Assembly: GCA_944383265.1 (NCBI GenBank)
Contig: CALWOX010000002.1
Span: 248,001-312,000 of the forward strand
Length of the DNA stretch: 64,000 nucleotides
Reading direction: 5' to 3'
Source of the DNA: an uncultured Lachnospiraceae bacterium
GTDB taxonomy: Bacteria; Bacillota; Clostridia; Lachnospirales; Lachnospiraceae
A program made the position numbers and the translations under genes. The notes beneath the pieces are model-generated. The model saw only the letters and a list, made by a program, of their open reading frames with translations, had not been told where the DNA came from and made no database searches. Positions 17,393-26,821 of the stretch are shown piece after piece; the first letter of the stretch is position 1, and the number at the start of each line of letters is the position of its first letter.

Positions 17393-17430
17393 TGCACAAC
17401 ATATATGTGCATATTGATTATTTAATCAAT
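17393..17430. promoter_or_regulatory. Two adjacent palindromes upstream of the M20 operon promoter
   Basis: TGCACA-N7-TGTGCA (17393-17411) is followed directly by a perfect 8-2-8 palindrome with arms ATTGATTA/TAATCAAT (17413-17430). Both lie 65-100 bp upstream of the -35 box. They look like operator sites for a dimeric regulator; which one is unknown. Confidence 0.45.
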
Positions 17431-17469
17431 AGACATTAAGAATTTTGTACAAAAACATAATAAATTAAA

Positions 17470-17510
17470 AAGCTGTCTCTATTGAATTTGTATTTCAAAA
17501 GAAACAGCTT
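17470..17510 (-). terminator. Terminator of the selenocysteine operon
   Basis: A long stem with AAGCTGT/ACAGCTT outer arms and an inner TTGAA/TTTCAA part carries T-runs on both sides, so it may act in both directions. It follows the desulfurase-like gene, which ends at 17532. Confidence 0.8.
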
Positions 17511-17531
17511 TTTTTGTACTTTCAGAAGTTT

Positions 17532-18680
17532 TTATACATTTTCTGTCATTTTTCTGAGAGCGGCCACAGCGTAGTCGACCTCTTCCTCAGTATTAAAATA
17601 TGAGAATGAGAATCTTACAGCGCCCTGATCTACAGTGCCCAATGCGGTATGCATCATAGGAGCACAATGAGCACCCGGCCTGGTGGAGATGTTATATACG
17701 CTCTCAAGCTCGTCGCTTACCTCAGCGCTGTCATAATCTCCTATATTGAGGGCGATAACTGCCGCTCTGTCGTCCGTGGAATAATCTCCATAAAATTTAA
17801 TGCATTTTATGTCCTTTAAGGAATCATAAAATCTTCTTGCAAGGGCGGCTTCCTTCTTGTGGATGTTCTCAACCCCTGTCTCATCTATCCATTTTAAAGC
17901 CGCATCAAGTCCCGCAATTCCGTGTCCGTTCATCGTTCCGCACTCAAGGTGAGTGGGCATCTCCTCGGGCTGAGTCTTGAGGTAAGAAAGTATGCCTGTG
18001 CCTCCTGACTTAAGAGGCTTTATGTAAAGGCCCTCTCTTACCGCCATTCCGCCTGTACCCTGAGGTCCGTAGAGTCCCTTATGGCCTGTAAAGCACACGA
18101 CATCTATATTCATAGCCTGCATATCTATGGGAAGAACAGCAGCGGTCTGAGACGCGTCAACAATAAACACAAGGCCATGCTTTTTGGCTATCTCTCCCAA
18201 ACGATACAGATCGTTCGCATTGCCCGTCAGGTTTGAAGCATGAGTAAATACCATTCCCCTGGTATTTTCTTTTATGTTCTTTTCTATATCATCATAGAGA
18301 AGACAGCCTTTTTCATCAGTACCTATAAGAGTGTGGCTTACGCCCTCCTCCTCAAGGTCATTAAGGGGCCTTAATACAGCGTTATGCTCCATCATAGAGC
18401 TTATGACATGATCTCCCTTTTTGAAAATTCCCCTTATGGCACAGTTTAAAGCTTCCGTAGAATTTGATGTAAAGACGACCTGCTTGGGACTTGTACAATT
18501 AAAGAGCTTTGCAAGCCTCTCCCTCGCATCATATATGACTCTGTCTGCGGAAAGCGCGCTGCTTCCCGTGTCTCTCCCCGAATTTCCGAAGCTGTTCATG
18601 GCAGCCATTACAGCCTCAGCCACCACAGCAGGCTTAACCTTTGTGGTAGCGGCATTATCCAAATATGCTCCGTTGACCAT
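17532..18680 (-). CDS. Cysteine desulfurase-like aminotransferase class V, selenium-associated
   Basis: A PLP-dependent class V enzyme of 382 residues. Visible are the N-terminal YLDNAATTK, the PLP lysine in FTGHKGLYGPQGTGG (about residue 205) and the C-terminal cysteine region STRPGAHCAPMMH. This matches the subfamily typified by E. faecalis EF2568, which clusters with selD, yedF and selenium-dependent hydroxylase genes. It may mobilise sulfur or selenium from cysteine or selenocysteine. It is last in the operon tRNA-Sec-selA-selB, 56 nt after selB, with a terminator behind it. It lacks features of IscS/NifS housekeeping partners, and no iscU lies nearby. Confidence 0.88.
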   Translation of the reverse strand: MVNGAYLDNAATTKVKPAVVAEAVMAAMNSFGNSGRDTGSSALSADRVIYDARERLAKLFNCTSPKQVVFTSNSTEALNCAIRGIFKKGDHVISSMMEHNAVLRPLNDLEEEGVSHTLIGTDEKGCLLYDDIEKNIKENTRGMVFTHASNLTGNANDLYRLGEIAKKHGLVFIVDASQTAAVLPIDMQAMNIDVVCFTGHKGLYGPQGTGGMAVREGLYIKPLKSGGTGILSYLKTQPEEMPTHLECGTMNGHGIAGLDAALKWIDETGVENIHKKEAALARRFYDSLKDIKCIKFYGDYSTDDRAAVIALNIGDYDSAEVSDELESVYNISTRPGAHCAPMMHTALGTVDQGAVRFSFSYFNTEEEVDYAVAALRKMTENV

Positions 18681-18736
18681 AAGAATACATTTCCCCCTTA
18701 TTATTTTTTAAAATTTATATGCAGGATCCTATTCCT

Positions 18737-20644
18737 CTACAGAAATATTCTCGCATCTCCCACCATCTTTGTTATCTTCTGCTTGTCAAGATATTCAAGT
18801 ATCTGCATAGCGTACTTTCTCGATGTTCCCACAAGGTCTCTGAACTCTCCGAGTGTTATCTTGTCATGAGTCTGCATATATTCCCTGAGCTTTTTCATTG
18901 CTCCGTCAAAGGCCTCTTTGTCTATATAAGATGTAGGATTGAGCTTTAAGAGCTGGCCGTTCTTCTGCATATCGGCTATGACCTGCTTTGCCTTTACCTT
19001 GTCCTTGTACTTTGCTATGACATCGGCTGTAGCAGGAAAATCCACCCCGGCGGTTTTATATGCCGCACTTATCTCTTCAAGCATTACCGAGAGCTCATCG
19101 GAGTAGCTTGCCTCAAAGCTTATACCTGCAACATAGCTTCCCTCCGACCTTACCACCTTTCGCTTTACAAGCTCGTGCAAGAGAGCATCCGTAAGCCTGT
19201 AGTCGGTTATATGGAATTTCTCTATGAGTCTTGACTTGAATTCCTCCTTGTCCATACCCTCCGATATAGGGTTCTTTGCATGGAACTCGGAAAGCATTCT
19301 GTTTACTATATCGGTGAATATACCCCAGAATTCCTTATGTATAACTCTGTTGTCGGAAAGGACGATTATCTTTTTTGCTTCCTTAAGCTTATTTATGTAA
19401 AACTCAGTCTGGACCCTGCTCATGTCCATGTTAGCCGAGAGATATTTCTGCTCGGGGAAACGGTTGCTCTCCTCGTTTATGAGAAGCTCCATTATCTCCT
19501 CGGGAGTGCCGAGCTCCTTTACTCTCATGGCCGCTTCAGCCGCCTCATCATGTCTCTTGTGCTTTAACGGAGCGGGGTCAAGCACGATCCCGCCTCCGAA
19601 GGTCTCAACAGGAGAGAAGAATCTGATTATGAATCTGTCATTTCTCTTTATTACGATAGGCTCATCAAAGCGAAGCTGTGCGTAGCATGACTCACCCTTT
19701 TCTATAATGTCCTTGTCTATCATAAGGACCTTTGCCACTACCTGTGCCGAGCCGTAATTAAGATGTACTCTATCTCCGCTTTTAAGCTTCTTTGATGTGC
19801 TCATAAACAGAGTCAGCTTCACATCTATCATGCTCGTCTTTATGATAGAGCCGGGAGCCGCCAGAACGTCTCCTCTCTTTATATCCTCTTTTTTGATGTT
19901 GAGAAGGTTGAGAGCGGTTCTCTGTCCCGCATATGCCCTCTCCTCCTTCTGTCCATGACTCTGGATGCCTCTTATCTTAAGGAGCCTCTCCTCGGGATAA
20001 AGCATTACCTCCTGTCCCTGCTCCACAGTTCCCTCCTGAAGGGTTCCTGTGATGACAGTTCCGAAGCCCTCCATAATGAAGGCTCTGTCTATGGGAAGTC
20101 TGAAAAGCTCCGGGTCTTCACGCCTCTGTCCGGCGTCTCTGACCATGTCTATTATCATCTTTCTGAGCTTTTCTATGTTTTCCCCCGTATATGACGATGC
20201 CCTGACGATAGGAGCATTTTCAAGGAAGCTGCCTTTAACAAGGTTCTTGACGTCCTCCTCGACCATGTCAGCCCAATCGCTGTCCACGGCGTCGCTCTTT
20301 GTAAGGACTACTATTCCCTCCTTTATGTGAAGCATCTTAAGTATCTCAAAGTGCTCTATAGTCTGGGGCATTACTCCTTCCTCAAGAGATATGACCATGA
20401 GGACAAGGTCTATACCGCCGATACCCGCAAGCATGTTTTTGACAAATTTCTCATGCCCCGGAACATCGATGATACCTATGTGCATCCCCTCGTCATTGGG
20501 AAGATTGGCAAAGCCCAGGTCTATTGTGATACCTCTCTTTTTCTCTTCCTTGAGTCTGTCTGTATCATAGCCCGAAAGGGCCTTTATAAGGCAGGTCTTT
20601 CCGTGGTCAACGTGGCCTGCAGTTCCTACTATTACATTTTGCAT
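18737..20644 (-). CDS. selB: Selenocysteine-specific elongation factor SelB
   Basis: EF-Tu-like GTPase that carries Sec-tRNA(Sec) to UGA codons by binding the SECIS hairpin of the mRNA. The 635-residue protein has the G1 motif [11 protein letters not shown], the switch region TIDLGFA, DVPGHE and the TKSD motif. Beta-barrel domains follow, then a C-terminal part of tandem winged helices (about 380-635) that reads the mRNA hairpin. Its ATG overlaps the selA stop (TAATG), so translation is coupled. Its clients in this window are grdA, grdB and selD. Confidence 0.96.
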   Translation of the reverse strand: MQNVIVGTAGHVDHGKTCLIKALSGYDTDRLKEEKKRGITIDLGFANLPNDEGMHIGIIDVPGHEKFVKNMLAGIGGIDLVLMVISLEEGVMPQTIEHFEILKMLHIKEGIVVLTKSDAVDSDWADMVEEDVKNLVKGSFLENAPIVRASSYTGENIEKLRKMIIDMVRDAGQRREDPELFRLPIDRAFIMEGFGTVITGTLQEGTVEQGQEVMLYPEERLLKIRGIQSHGQKEERAYAGQRTALNLLNIKKEDIKRGDVLAAPGSIIKTSMIDVKLTLFMSTSKKLKSGDRVHLNYGSAQVVAKVLMIDKDIIEKGESCYAQLRFDEPIVIKRNDRFIIRFFSPVETFGGGIVLDPAPLKHKRHDEAAEAAMRVKELGTPEEIMELLINEESNRFPEQKYLSANMDMSRVQTEFYINKLKEAKKIIVLSDNRVIHKEFWGIFTDIVNRMLSEFHAKNPISEGMDKEEFKSRLIEKFHITDYRLTDALLHELVKRKVVRSEGSYVAGISFEASYSDELSVMLEEISAAYKTAGVDFPATADVIAKYKDKVKAKQVIADMQKNGQLLKLNPTSYIDKEAFDGAMKKLREYMQTHDKITLGEFRDLVGTSRKYAMQILEYLDKQKITKMVGDARIFL

Positions 20645-22065
20645 TAATGCTCACCCTCTTTGCCGCCGATAGTTTTCTCCACAAATTTGACGGCGGATAT
20701 GACCTCGTCAAACTCATCCTCATTTACTGTCCTCACATCTATAAGGACTCTGTCGTGATTTATTCTTGCAACTACAGGTATCTCAGCCTTTCTTAAAAGT
20801 CTTTCGACCTTTTCCGCAGGGATACCATCTTTGTATAAGGCAACAGCACATCCCTTAAGATAATTTGTGGGAGCTGAGCCTCCTCCGACCTGATCAAGGC
20901 ATTTCTCAACCTCATACGAAAATGAGGGAACCGCCTCGCAAAGCTTTGCCATAAGCTCCTTTGCCTTTTCGGAAAGTTCCTCCTCTGTGGAGCTTATCAT
21001 CCTTAAGACAGGTATGTCCTTCATAGCCTTGTCTTCATCCTGATACTGATAGAAGGTGGTCTCAAGAGCCGCAAGTGTCATCTTGTCAACCCTGAAAGCC
21101 CTCGCCAAAGGATGCTTTTTCATAAGATCTATATACTTTTTGCTGCCTATTATGATACCCGCCTGAGGGCCTCCAAGAAGCTTGTCTCCCGAAAACAGTA
21201 TTACATCGGGTCCCGCCGCTACAGCGTCCTTTACAGTAGGCTCATTTACACCGTATCTGTGAAGATCTGTCATAAGTCCGTTTCCCATATCGTAGATCAC
21301 AGGGACACGGAATTTCTTTCCGAGTTCTACCATATCAGGGAGGCTTACGTCCTCCGTAAAGCCGACTATCCTGTAATTCGAAGTGTGGACCTTCATAAAG
21401 GCTCCGGTCATTTCCTCATTATAAGCGTTCTCATAGTCGGAGGGCTTTGTCTTGTTGGTGGTTCCAACCTCCTTGAGGAATGCTCCCGACTCACTCATAA
21501 CGTCAGGGATCCTGAAGGAGCCTCCGATCTCCACGAGCTCTCCCCTCGATACAACGACCTCCTTGCCTCTGGCCATAGCCGCAAGGACTATCATCGTGGC
21601 CGCCGCGTTGTTGTTTACGACCATAGCGGCCTCGGCTCCTGTCACCTTTCTGACGGCAGCCTCCACTATATCCTGTCTCGAGCCTCTCTGACCTCTCTTT
21701 AAATCATACTCAAGAGTTGAATAAGAATCAGCCACCTCGGCTACAGCAGCAGCTGCTGCCTTGGAAAGCTCAGCCCTTCCGAGATTTGTGTGGAGGACAA
21801 CTCCCGTAGCATTGATGACTCTTCTCAAATTCTTTTTCTTTTTCTCTGTAATAGAGGAGACTATATCGCTTATGAGCTCATCCTTGTCGGATATCTCCGT
21901 AAGCTTTCCCTCCAGTATCTCCTCTCTTATGCTGTCCAGCTTTTCTCTCACTGAATCAACTATTACATTTCGCGGCGTATCCTTATAAAAAAATAAAAGG
22001 CGCTCATCCATAAGCACCTCATCTACCTTAGGAATATGCCGCAACAAACTGCGAACCTCTCCCAT
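20644..22065 (-). CDS. selA: L-seryl-tRNA(Sec) selenium transferase
   Basis: PLP enzyme that converts Ser-tRNA(Sec) to Sec-tRNA(Sec) with selenophosphate. About 473 residues, the family norm. The PLP lysine lies in FSGDKLLGGPQ at about residue 295, the same position as in E. coli SelA; NATGVVLHTNLGRA and TLEYDLKRGQRG are also diagnostic. Two ATGs are possible: 22071 is too close to the GGGAG site, so 22065 is preferred. It begins 43 nt after the tRNA-Sec gene on the same strand and is followed by selB with a 1-nt overlap. Confidence 0.96.
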   Translation of the reverse strand: MGEVRSLLRHIPKVDEVLMDERLLFFYKDTPRNVIVDSVREKLDSIREEILEGKLTEISDKDELISDIVSSITEKKKKNLRRVINATGVVLHTNLGRAELSKAAAAAVAEVADSYSTLEYDLKRGQRGSRQDIVEAAVRKVTGAEAAMVVNNNAAATMIVLAAMARGKEVVVSRGELVEIGGSFRIPDVMSESGAFLKEVGTTNKTKPSDYENAYNEEMTGAFMKVHTSNYRIVGFTEDVSLPDMVELGKKFRVPVIYDMGNGLMTDLHRYGVNEPTVKDAVAAGPDVILFSGDKLLGGPQAGIIIGSKKYIDLMKKHPLARAFRVDKMTLAALETTFYQYQDEDKAMKDIPVLRMISSTEEELSEKAKELMAKLCEAVPSFSYEVEKCLDQVGGGSAPTNYLKGCAVALYKDGIPAEKVERLLRKAEIPVVARINHDRVLIDVRTVNEDEFDEVISAVKFVEKTIGGKEGEH

Positions 22066-22107
22066 AATCATAATCTCCCATCTAAGTGCTAAGGTAATAA
22101 AGAAGAA

Positions 22108-22201
22108 CGGAGGAGGTGGGAATCGAACCCACCCGAGAGGCTCTTAACCCCTCACAACGGTTTTGAAGACCGCGAGGCACACCAGCAACCTATCTGCCTC
22201 C
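22108..22201 (-). tRNA. selC: tRNA-Sec (anticodon UCA)
   Basis: A 94-nt tRNA with a UCA anticodon in a CTTCAAA loop on a GCGGT/ACCGT stem, a long variable arm (GAGG...CCTC) and a TTCGATT T-loop. No CCA is encoded. The first five acceptor pairs (GGAGG with CCTCC) are sound, but the next two positions (C6 opposite U, A7 opposite C) do not pair in the layout I can draw. Identity is secure from the anticodon, the extra arm and the position just upstream of selA. Serine is attached by seryl-tRNA synthetase and then converted by SelA. Confidence 0.93.
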
Positions 22202-22253
22202 ATATTATCAAAGCTGTAAGACTAAATATCTATTCATTTTTGACTGCTCCCAT

Positions 22254-22282
22254 ATTATAGCCCATTTCATAGTGATACGCAA
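22254..22282 (-). promoter_or_regulatory. Promoter of tRNA-Sec-selA-selB operon
   Basis: TTGCGT (22282-22277) and TATAAT (22259-22254) with 17-nt spacing on the minus strand. The expected start is about 45 nt upstream of the mature tRNA 5' end, so RNase P processing is needed. The gap up to argF at 22488 contains no gene and no clear argF terminator. Confidence 0.65.
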
Positions 22283-22487
22283 GCGTTTTTAAATGAATTT
22301 GTATTTTTTTTCACATAAGAATTATAATGCGTAAAATGTTTATCAGAAAACGTGATTATAAAAGAAGATATTCTGTACCCCGTTTACCTGCAGGCTCTCC
22401 GACTGCTTTATATAAACGCTTTGTATAAGAGCCGCTGTGTATATGATATACGTTGTACAGAATACCTTATTATCTGTCGACTATCCG

Positions 22488-23399
22488 CTATTTATCTTCC
22501 ATCAGCTTTACCATTATTGCCTTCTGGGCATGGAGGCGATTCTCAGCCTCGTCAAAGATCTCGTCAGCATGAGCCTCAAAGACCTCCTCACTTATCTCCT
22601 CTCCCCTGTGGGCGGGAAGACAGTGCTGTACCATTACATCCTTTGCACAGACAGAGAGTAATTCCGAATTTACCTGATATCCGGCAAATACCTTTTTACG
22701 CTCCTCGGCCTCCTTCTCCATTCCCATTGATGCCCAGACGTCCGTAAATACCACATCTGCCTTGCAGGCTGCGTCCATGATATTTTCAGTGAGCTCAAAC
22801 ATATCTCCGTATCCCTTTGCAAATTCCAGGACCTTTTCGTCAGGCTTGTGGTCTGCGGGAGTTGCCACAGCCACCTTCATGCCTACCTTAAGTCCTCCTA
22901 CTATAAGAGAGTTTGCCATATTGTTTCCGTCGCCTATATAGCACATCTTAAGCCCGGAGAAGCCGCCCTTGTACTCTCTTATCGTCATAAGATCGGCCAT
23001 TACCTGGCAGGGGTGAGCAAAATCCGTAAGTCCGTTTATCACAGGTATCGAGCCGTATTCGGCAAGATCCTCGACCTCTTTTTGAGCAAAGGTCCTTATC
23101 ATTATCCCGTCAAGATATCTCGAGAGGACTCTCGCAGTATCCCGAACCGGCTCCCCTCTTCCTATCTGGAGATCATTTGACGAGAGGAAAAGGCCTGTGC
23201 CCCCGAGCTGATATATTCCCGTTTCAAAAGACACTCTCGTTCTTGTGGAGCTTTTCTGAAAGATCATTCCGAGAGTCTTTCCCTTAAGCCTCTGATGCTC
23301 TATTCCGTGCTTTTTTTCGTATTTAAGCTGATCCGCTGTGTTTAAAAGTTCGATTATCTGCTCCCCGCTCACGTCAAGGAGCTTTAAAAAATGCTTCAT
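22488..23399 (-). CDS. argF: Ornithine carbamoyltransferase
   Basis: Forms citrulline from ornithine and carbamoyl phosphate. The 303-residue protein has the carbamoyl phosphate loop STRTRVSFE (about residues 52-60), the DFAHPCQ motif and the ornithine loop HCLPAHRGEE. It is last in the argGHCJBDF operon and its ATG overlaps the argD stop by one base. A catabolic arcB role is possible for this family, but operon context argues for biosynthesis. Confidence 0.95.
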   Translation of the reverse strand: MKHFLKLLDVSGEQIIELLNTADQLKYEKKHGIEHQRLKGKTLGMIFQKSSTRTRVSFETGIYQLGGTGLFLSSNDLQIGRGEPVRDTARVLSRYLDGIMIRTFAQKEVEDLAEYGSIPVINGLTDFAHPCQVMADLMTIREYKGGFSGLKMCYIGDGNNMANSLIVGGLKVGMKVAVATPADHKPDEKVLEFAKGYGDMFELTENIMDAACKADVVFTDVWASMGMEKEAEERKKVFAGYQVNSELLSVCAKDVMVQHCLPAHRGEEISEEVFEAHADEIFDEAENRLHAQKAIMVKLMEDK

Positions 23400-24574
23400 T
23401 ACGACAATACCTCCTTCAGTATCTCAAGTCCTCTGTTTATTTCATCATAACTTATGTTAAGGGGCGGAAGGAGCCTTATTTTCTCCTTTGCCGTAAGGAC
23501 TATAAGCCCCCTCTCAAGGCATTCCGAGGCTGCGATCTTGCTGTCTGTTTTTTTAGGCAGTATTCCTATCATCAGACCTTTTCCCGTGACAGCTGCAACG
23601 CCTTTCACCTTAAGGAGTTCAGCCCTAATATATTCTCCCTTTTTCCTTATATCGGAAAGCATATCCTCGTCTATGCGGCTTAAAACCGCCATAGCTCCCG
23701 CGCAGGACACAGGATTTCCGCCAAATGTAGAGCCGTGAGTTCCCGCTGTGAGTGTATTCATGCATTTCTCACCGAGAAGTACAGCTCCAATAGGAAGTCC
23801 TCCACCGAGGCCCTTTGCAAGAGAAGCTATATCAGGAACCACTCCGTAATTCTCACAGCACAGGAAGCTTCCTGTCCTTCCTATTCCTGTCTGGACCTCA
23901 TCAGCCAAAAGGAGTATGTCCCTCTTATGGCAGACATCTTCAACATAACGGATATAATCCTCCGAAAGCTCTATGACTCCGCCCTCGCCCTGAATAAATT
24001 CAAGCATTATTCCGCATACATCATCAGATGAAAGAGCTGCCTCCAAGGCCTTTTCATCTCCCGCCTCCACAAACTCAAAGCCCTCTGTAAAAGGATCAAA
24101 GAATTTATGGAAAGCCTGCTGTCCTGTTGCGGAAAGTGTCGTCACAGTCCTTCCGTGAAAGGAATTTACAAGGGTGATTATCTTATGTCTTCCCGCCCCG
24201 TATTTATCAAAGCTGTACTTCCTTGCGGCCTTTATCATTCCTTCGTTGGCCTCTGCTCCTGAGTTTGCAAAAAATATCTTTTTGGCAAAGCTCCTGTCAC
24301 AAAGCATTTTGGCAAGCTCCGCCTGCGGCTCTGTATAATACAGATTTGAAATATGCTGAAGCTTTTTTGCCTGAGAGCAGACCGCTTCGACCCAACCGCT
24401 ATCGCAAAAGCCGAGAGAATTCACTCCTATACCGCTTGAAAAATCTATATATTCTTTCCCTTCCTTATCTGTGCATATCGCGCCTTTTCCGCTTTCAGCA
24501 TAGAGAGGGGATCTTGCGTATGTACCTGCTATATACGCATTGTCCCACTCACGGATCTCGTCCTTTGTTAACAT
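23399..24574 (-). CDS. argD: Acetylornithine aminotransferase
   Basis: Class III PLP aminotransferase converting N-acetylglutamate semialdehyde to N-acetylornithine. 391 residues. Visible are the substrate region FANSGAEANEG, the PLP aspartate in LADEVQTGIGRTG and the Schiff-base lysine in SLAKGLGGG (about residue 244). It lies between argB and argF in the arginine operon; 105 nt separate it from argB. Confidence 0.95.
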   Translation of the reverse strand: MLTKDEIREWDNAYIAGTYARSPLYAESGKGAICTDKEGKEYIDFSSGIGVNSLGFCDSGWVEAVCSQAKKLQHISNLYYTEPQAELAKMLCDRSFAKKIFFANSGAEANEGMIKAARKYSFDKYGAGRHKIITLVNSFHGRTVTTLSATGQQAFHKFFDPFTEGFEFVEAGDEKALEAALSSDDVCGIMLEFIQGEGGVIELSEDYIRYVEDVCHKRDILLLADEVQTGIGRTGSFLCCENYGVVPDIASLAKGLGGGLPIGAVLLGEKCMNTLTAGTHGSTFGGNPVSCAGAMAVLSRIDEDMLSDIRKKGEYIRAELLKVKGVAAVTGKGLMIGILPKKTDSKIAASECLERGLIVLTAKEKIRLLPPLNISYDEINRGLEILKEVLS

Positions 24575-24679
24575 TTTACAGTCCTTACCGCCTTTCCTGA
24601 TTTCTGATCATCATACCCTGATATCTTGTATTTCAGGTCATTACTTGGAAATTTTTTTATATTTCCCGGCAGTCCTTTA

Positions 24680-25555
24680 TCAGCCGACAAACATAGTGCC
24701 GATACCCTCATCAGTCATCAGCTCTATGAGAAGTGAATGGGGGATCCTTCCGTCTATGATAAAGGCTCTGTGAACCCCTCTTCTGACCGCCTCCACACAG
24801 CACTCCACTTTCGGTATCATGCCCCCACTTATAATACCCTCTCTCATGAGACCGGGAACCTCACTCACCCTTACCTCGGGTATAAGGCTTTCCTCGTCAC
24901 TGCTGTCTCTCAAAAGTCCCCTCACATCCGTAAGGGACACAAGATTTTCCGCCTTAAGTTCCGCCGCTATCCTTGCAGCCGCCGTATCCGCGTTTATGTT
25001 GTAGACCTTTCCGTCATATCCGCAGCCGAGAGTCGCTATGACAGGTATATATCCCTTCTCTATGGTGTCAAATACAGGCTTTGTATCAACAGATACTATC
25101 TCTCCAACATATCCCGGATCCTCTCCGTCCTTTTTAACTCTGCGGGCCCTGATCATTCCTCCGTCTATTCCGCACAGCCCGAGAGCGTTCCCGCCCTCCT
25201 GCTGAATGAGATTTACAAGATCCTTGTTTGTCTTTCCCGCAAGTACCATCTGAACTATACGAAGAGTCTCCTCGTCCGTATATCTCAGACCTCCCACAAA
25301 TCGACTCTCCTTGCCAATAGCCTTAAGAGCTTCGTTTATCTCGGGTCCTCCGCCGTGAACCAACACTATCTTTATGCCCACAAGCCTCAAAAGTATGATG
25401 TCCTTCATAACCGCCGACTTAAGCATGTCCTCGGTCATGGCGTTTCCGCCGTATTTTACGACTACTACCTTGCCGCTGTATTCCTTTATATAAGGAAGGG
25501 CCTGAGCAAGTATCAAAGCCTTTTCCTGATTATTTATCTGCATTGCGCTTTTCAT
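24680..25555 (-). CDS. argB: Acetylglutamate kinase
   Basis: Phosphorylates N-acetylglutamate, usually the arginine-inhibited step in the cyclic pathway. About 291 residues. Visible are KYGGNAM near residue 35, LVHGGGPEINE and the C-terminal GGMIPKV motif. Earlier in-frame starts at 25606 and 25564 either lie inside argJ or abut the AGGGGG site; 25555 (MKSAMQI) has correct spacing. The N-terminal extension typical of arginine-sensitive kinases (helix before the core) is present in short form. Confidence 0.94.
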   Translation of the reverse strand: MKSAMQINNQEKALILAQALPYIKEYSGKVVVVKYGGNAMTEDMLKSAVMKDIILLRLVGIKIVLVHGGGPEINEALKAIGKESRFVGGLRYTDEETLRIVQMVLAGKTNKDLVNLIQQEGGNALGLCGIDGGMIRARRVKKDGEDPGYVGEIVSVDTKPVFDTIEKGYIPVIATLGCGYDGKVYNINADTAAARIAAELKAENLVSLTDVRGLLRDSSDEESLIPEVRVSEVPGLMREGIISGGMIPKVECCVEAVRRGVHRAFIIDGRIPHSLLIELMTDEGIGTMFVG

Positions 25556-25568
25556 TTCGCTCATCCCC

Positions 25569-26789
25569 CTATGTACGGTAATCTCCGTTAATTCCCACAT
25601 AATCATAGGTCAAATCACAGCCCCATGCCGTAGCCTCTCCCTCTCCCTGACAGAGATCCGCCTCTATTAATATCTCATTTTCGCTTAATATCTTAAGGGC
25701 TTCCTTTTCGGAAAAGGGAACACCGGCTCCGTCCCGACATACTGTTATCCTGCCTGCAGATGAGGCTATGCTTACTCCTGCCTTTGATACGTCAAAGTCC
25801 CCATCAGTATAGCCTATAGCACACAGTATCCTCCCCCAGTTTGCATCTTTTCCGAACATTGCCGCTTTGAGGAGATTGGAGCAAACGACTGATTTTGCAA
25901 TCTTTCCCGCAGTGGCTTTATCCGGAGCTCCCTTTACAGTACACTCAAGAAGCTTTGTAGCTCCCTCTCCGTCTGCCGCAAGCTCCTTTGACAGGTTTCT
26001 GCAAAGCTCAAAAAGCGCTTCTTTAAACATGTCATAGTCCTCACCCCGTTCCTCTATCAAAGTATTTCCGGCCTCTCCCGATGCCATTATAGTGAACATG
26101 TCATTGGTGGAGGTATCCCCGTCAACAGATATCATATTGAAGGTGTCGTCAGCCGTCTCCCTGCAGGCCTCCTTTAAAAGCTCGGGACTTATAGCAACAT
26201 CCGTCGTCACAAAGCAAAGCATGGTAGCCATATTCGGGTGTATCATACCTGAGCCCTTTGCTATGCCTCCTATAAAGCAGGCCTTTCCCTGAAGCTCAAA
26301 GCTTATTGCGGCCTCCTTGAGCTTTGTATCCGTAGTCATAATGGCGCTTGCCGCATCAGGGCTCCCCTTTAGGCTTAACGACTCCTTAAGAGCGCCCATG
26401 GAAGCCTTTACAGGCTCTATGGGAAGAGGCTGCCCTATGACCCCCGTTGAAGCTATAATAATATCATTCTCATCTATATTAAGTATCTCTGCCGCGCTTT
26501 TACACATCTCCTCAGCTATATATATGCCGTCGGCGTTACAGGTGTTGGCATTTCCCGAATTACAGAGCACCGCCCTCGCCCTTCCGTTTTCAAGGTGGGC
26601 AGCCGTCACCTTAAGAGGTGCTCCTTTTACCTTGTTTTTAGTGTACACCGCAGCTGCGGCGCATTCCCTGTCTGCAAATATAAGCGCCAGGTCCTTCTTT
26701 TCAGGATTCTTGCGGATACCCGCATGAACACCTCCTGCCGTAAATCCCTTCGGGGCACATACTCCCCCTTCAACAAATGTATAAGACAT
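25569..26789 (-). CDS. argJ: Bifunctional ornithine acetyltransferase/N-acetylglutamate synthase
   Basis: Recycles acetyl groups from acetylornithine to glutamate. The 406-residue precursor shows the autoprocessing site with the cleaving threonine in HPNMATMLCF (about residues 189-198) and the oxyanion motif STGVIGQPL. It is cut into alpha and beta chains in this family. Presence of ArgJ and absence of argE or argA in the operon indicates the cyclic acetyl pathway. Confidence 0.95.
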   Translation of the reverse strand: MSYTFVEGGVCAPKGFTAGGVHAGIRKNPEKKDLALIFADRECAAAAVYTKNKVKGAPLKVTAAHLENGRARAVLCNSGNANTCNADGIYIAEEMCKSAAEILNIDENDIIIASTGVIGQPLPIEPVKASMGALKESLSLKGSPDAASAIMTTDTKLKEAAISFELQGKACFIGGIAKGSGMIHPNMATMLCFVTTDVAISPELLKEACRETADDTFNMISVDGDTSTNDMFTIMASGEAGNTLIEERGEDYDMFKEALFELCRNLSKELAADGEGATKLLECTVKGAPDKATAGKIAKSVVCSNLLKAAMFGKDANWGRILCAIGYTDGDFDVSKAGVSIASSAGRITVCRDGAGVPFSEKEALKILSENEILIEADLCQGEGEATAWGCDLTYDYVGINGDYRT

Positions 26790-26821
26790 AAAACTTCTAT
26801 CTCCTTAATCCTTCGGATCTT

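Noticed and set aside
22300-22487. Terminator for the arg operon downstream of argF
   Set aside because: A GGCTCT/AGAGCC pairing is possible but has no T-run behind it, so it was not called.
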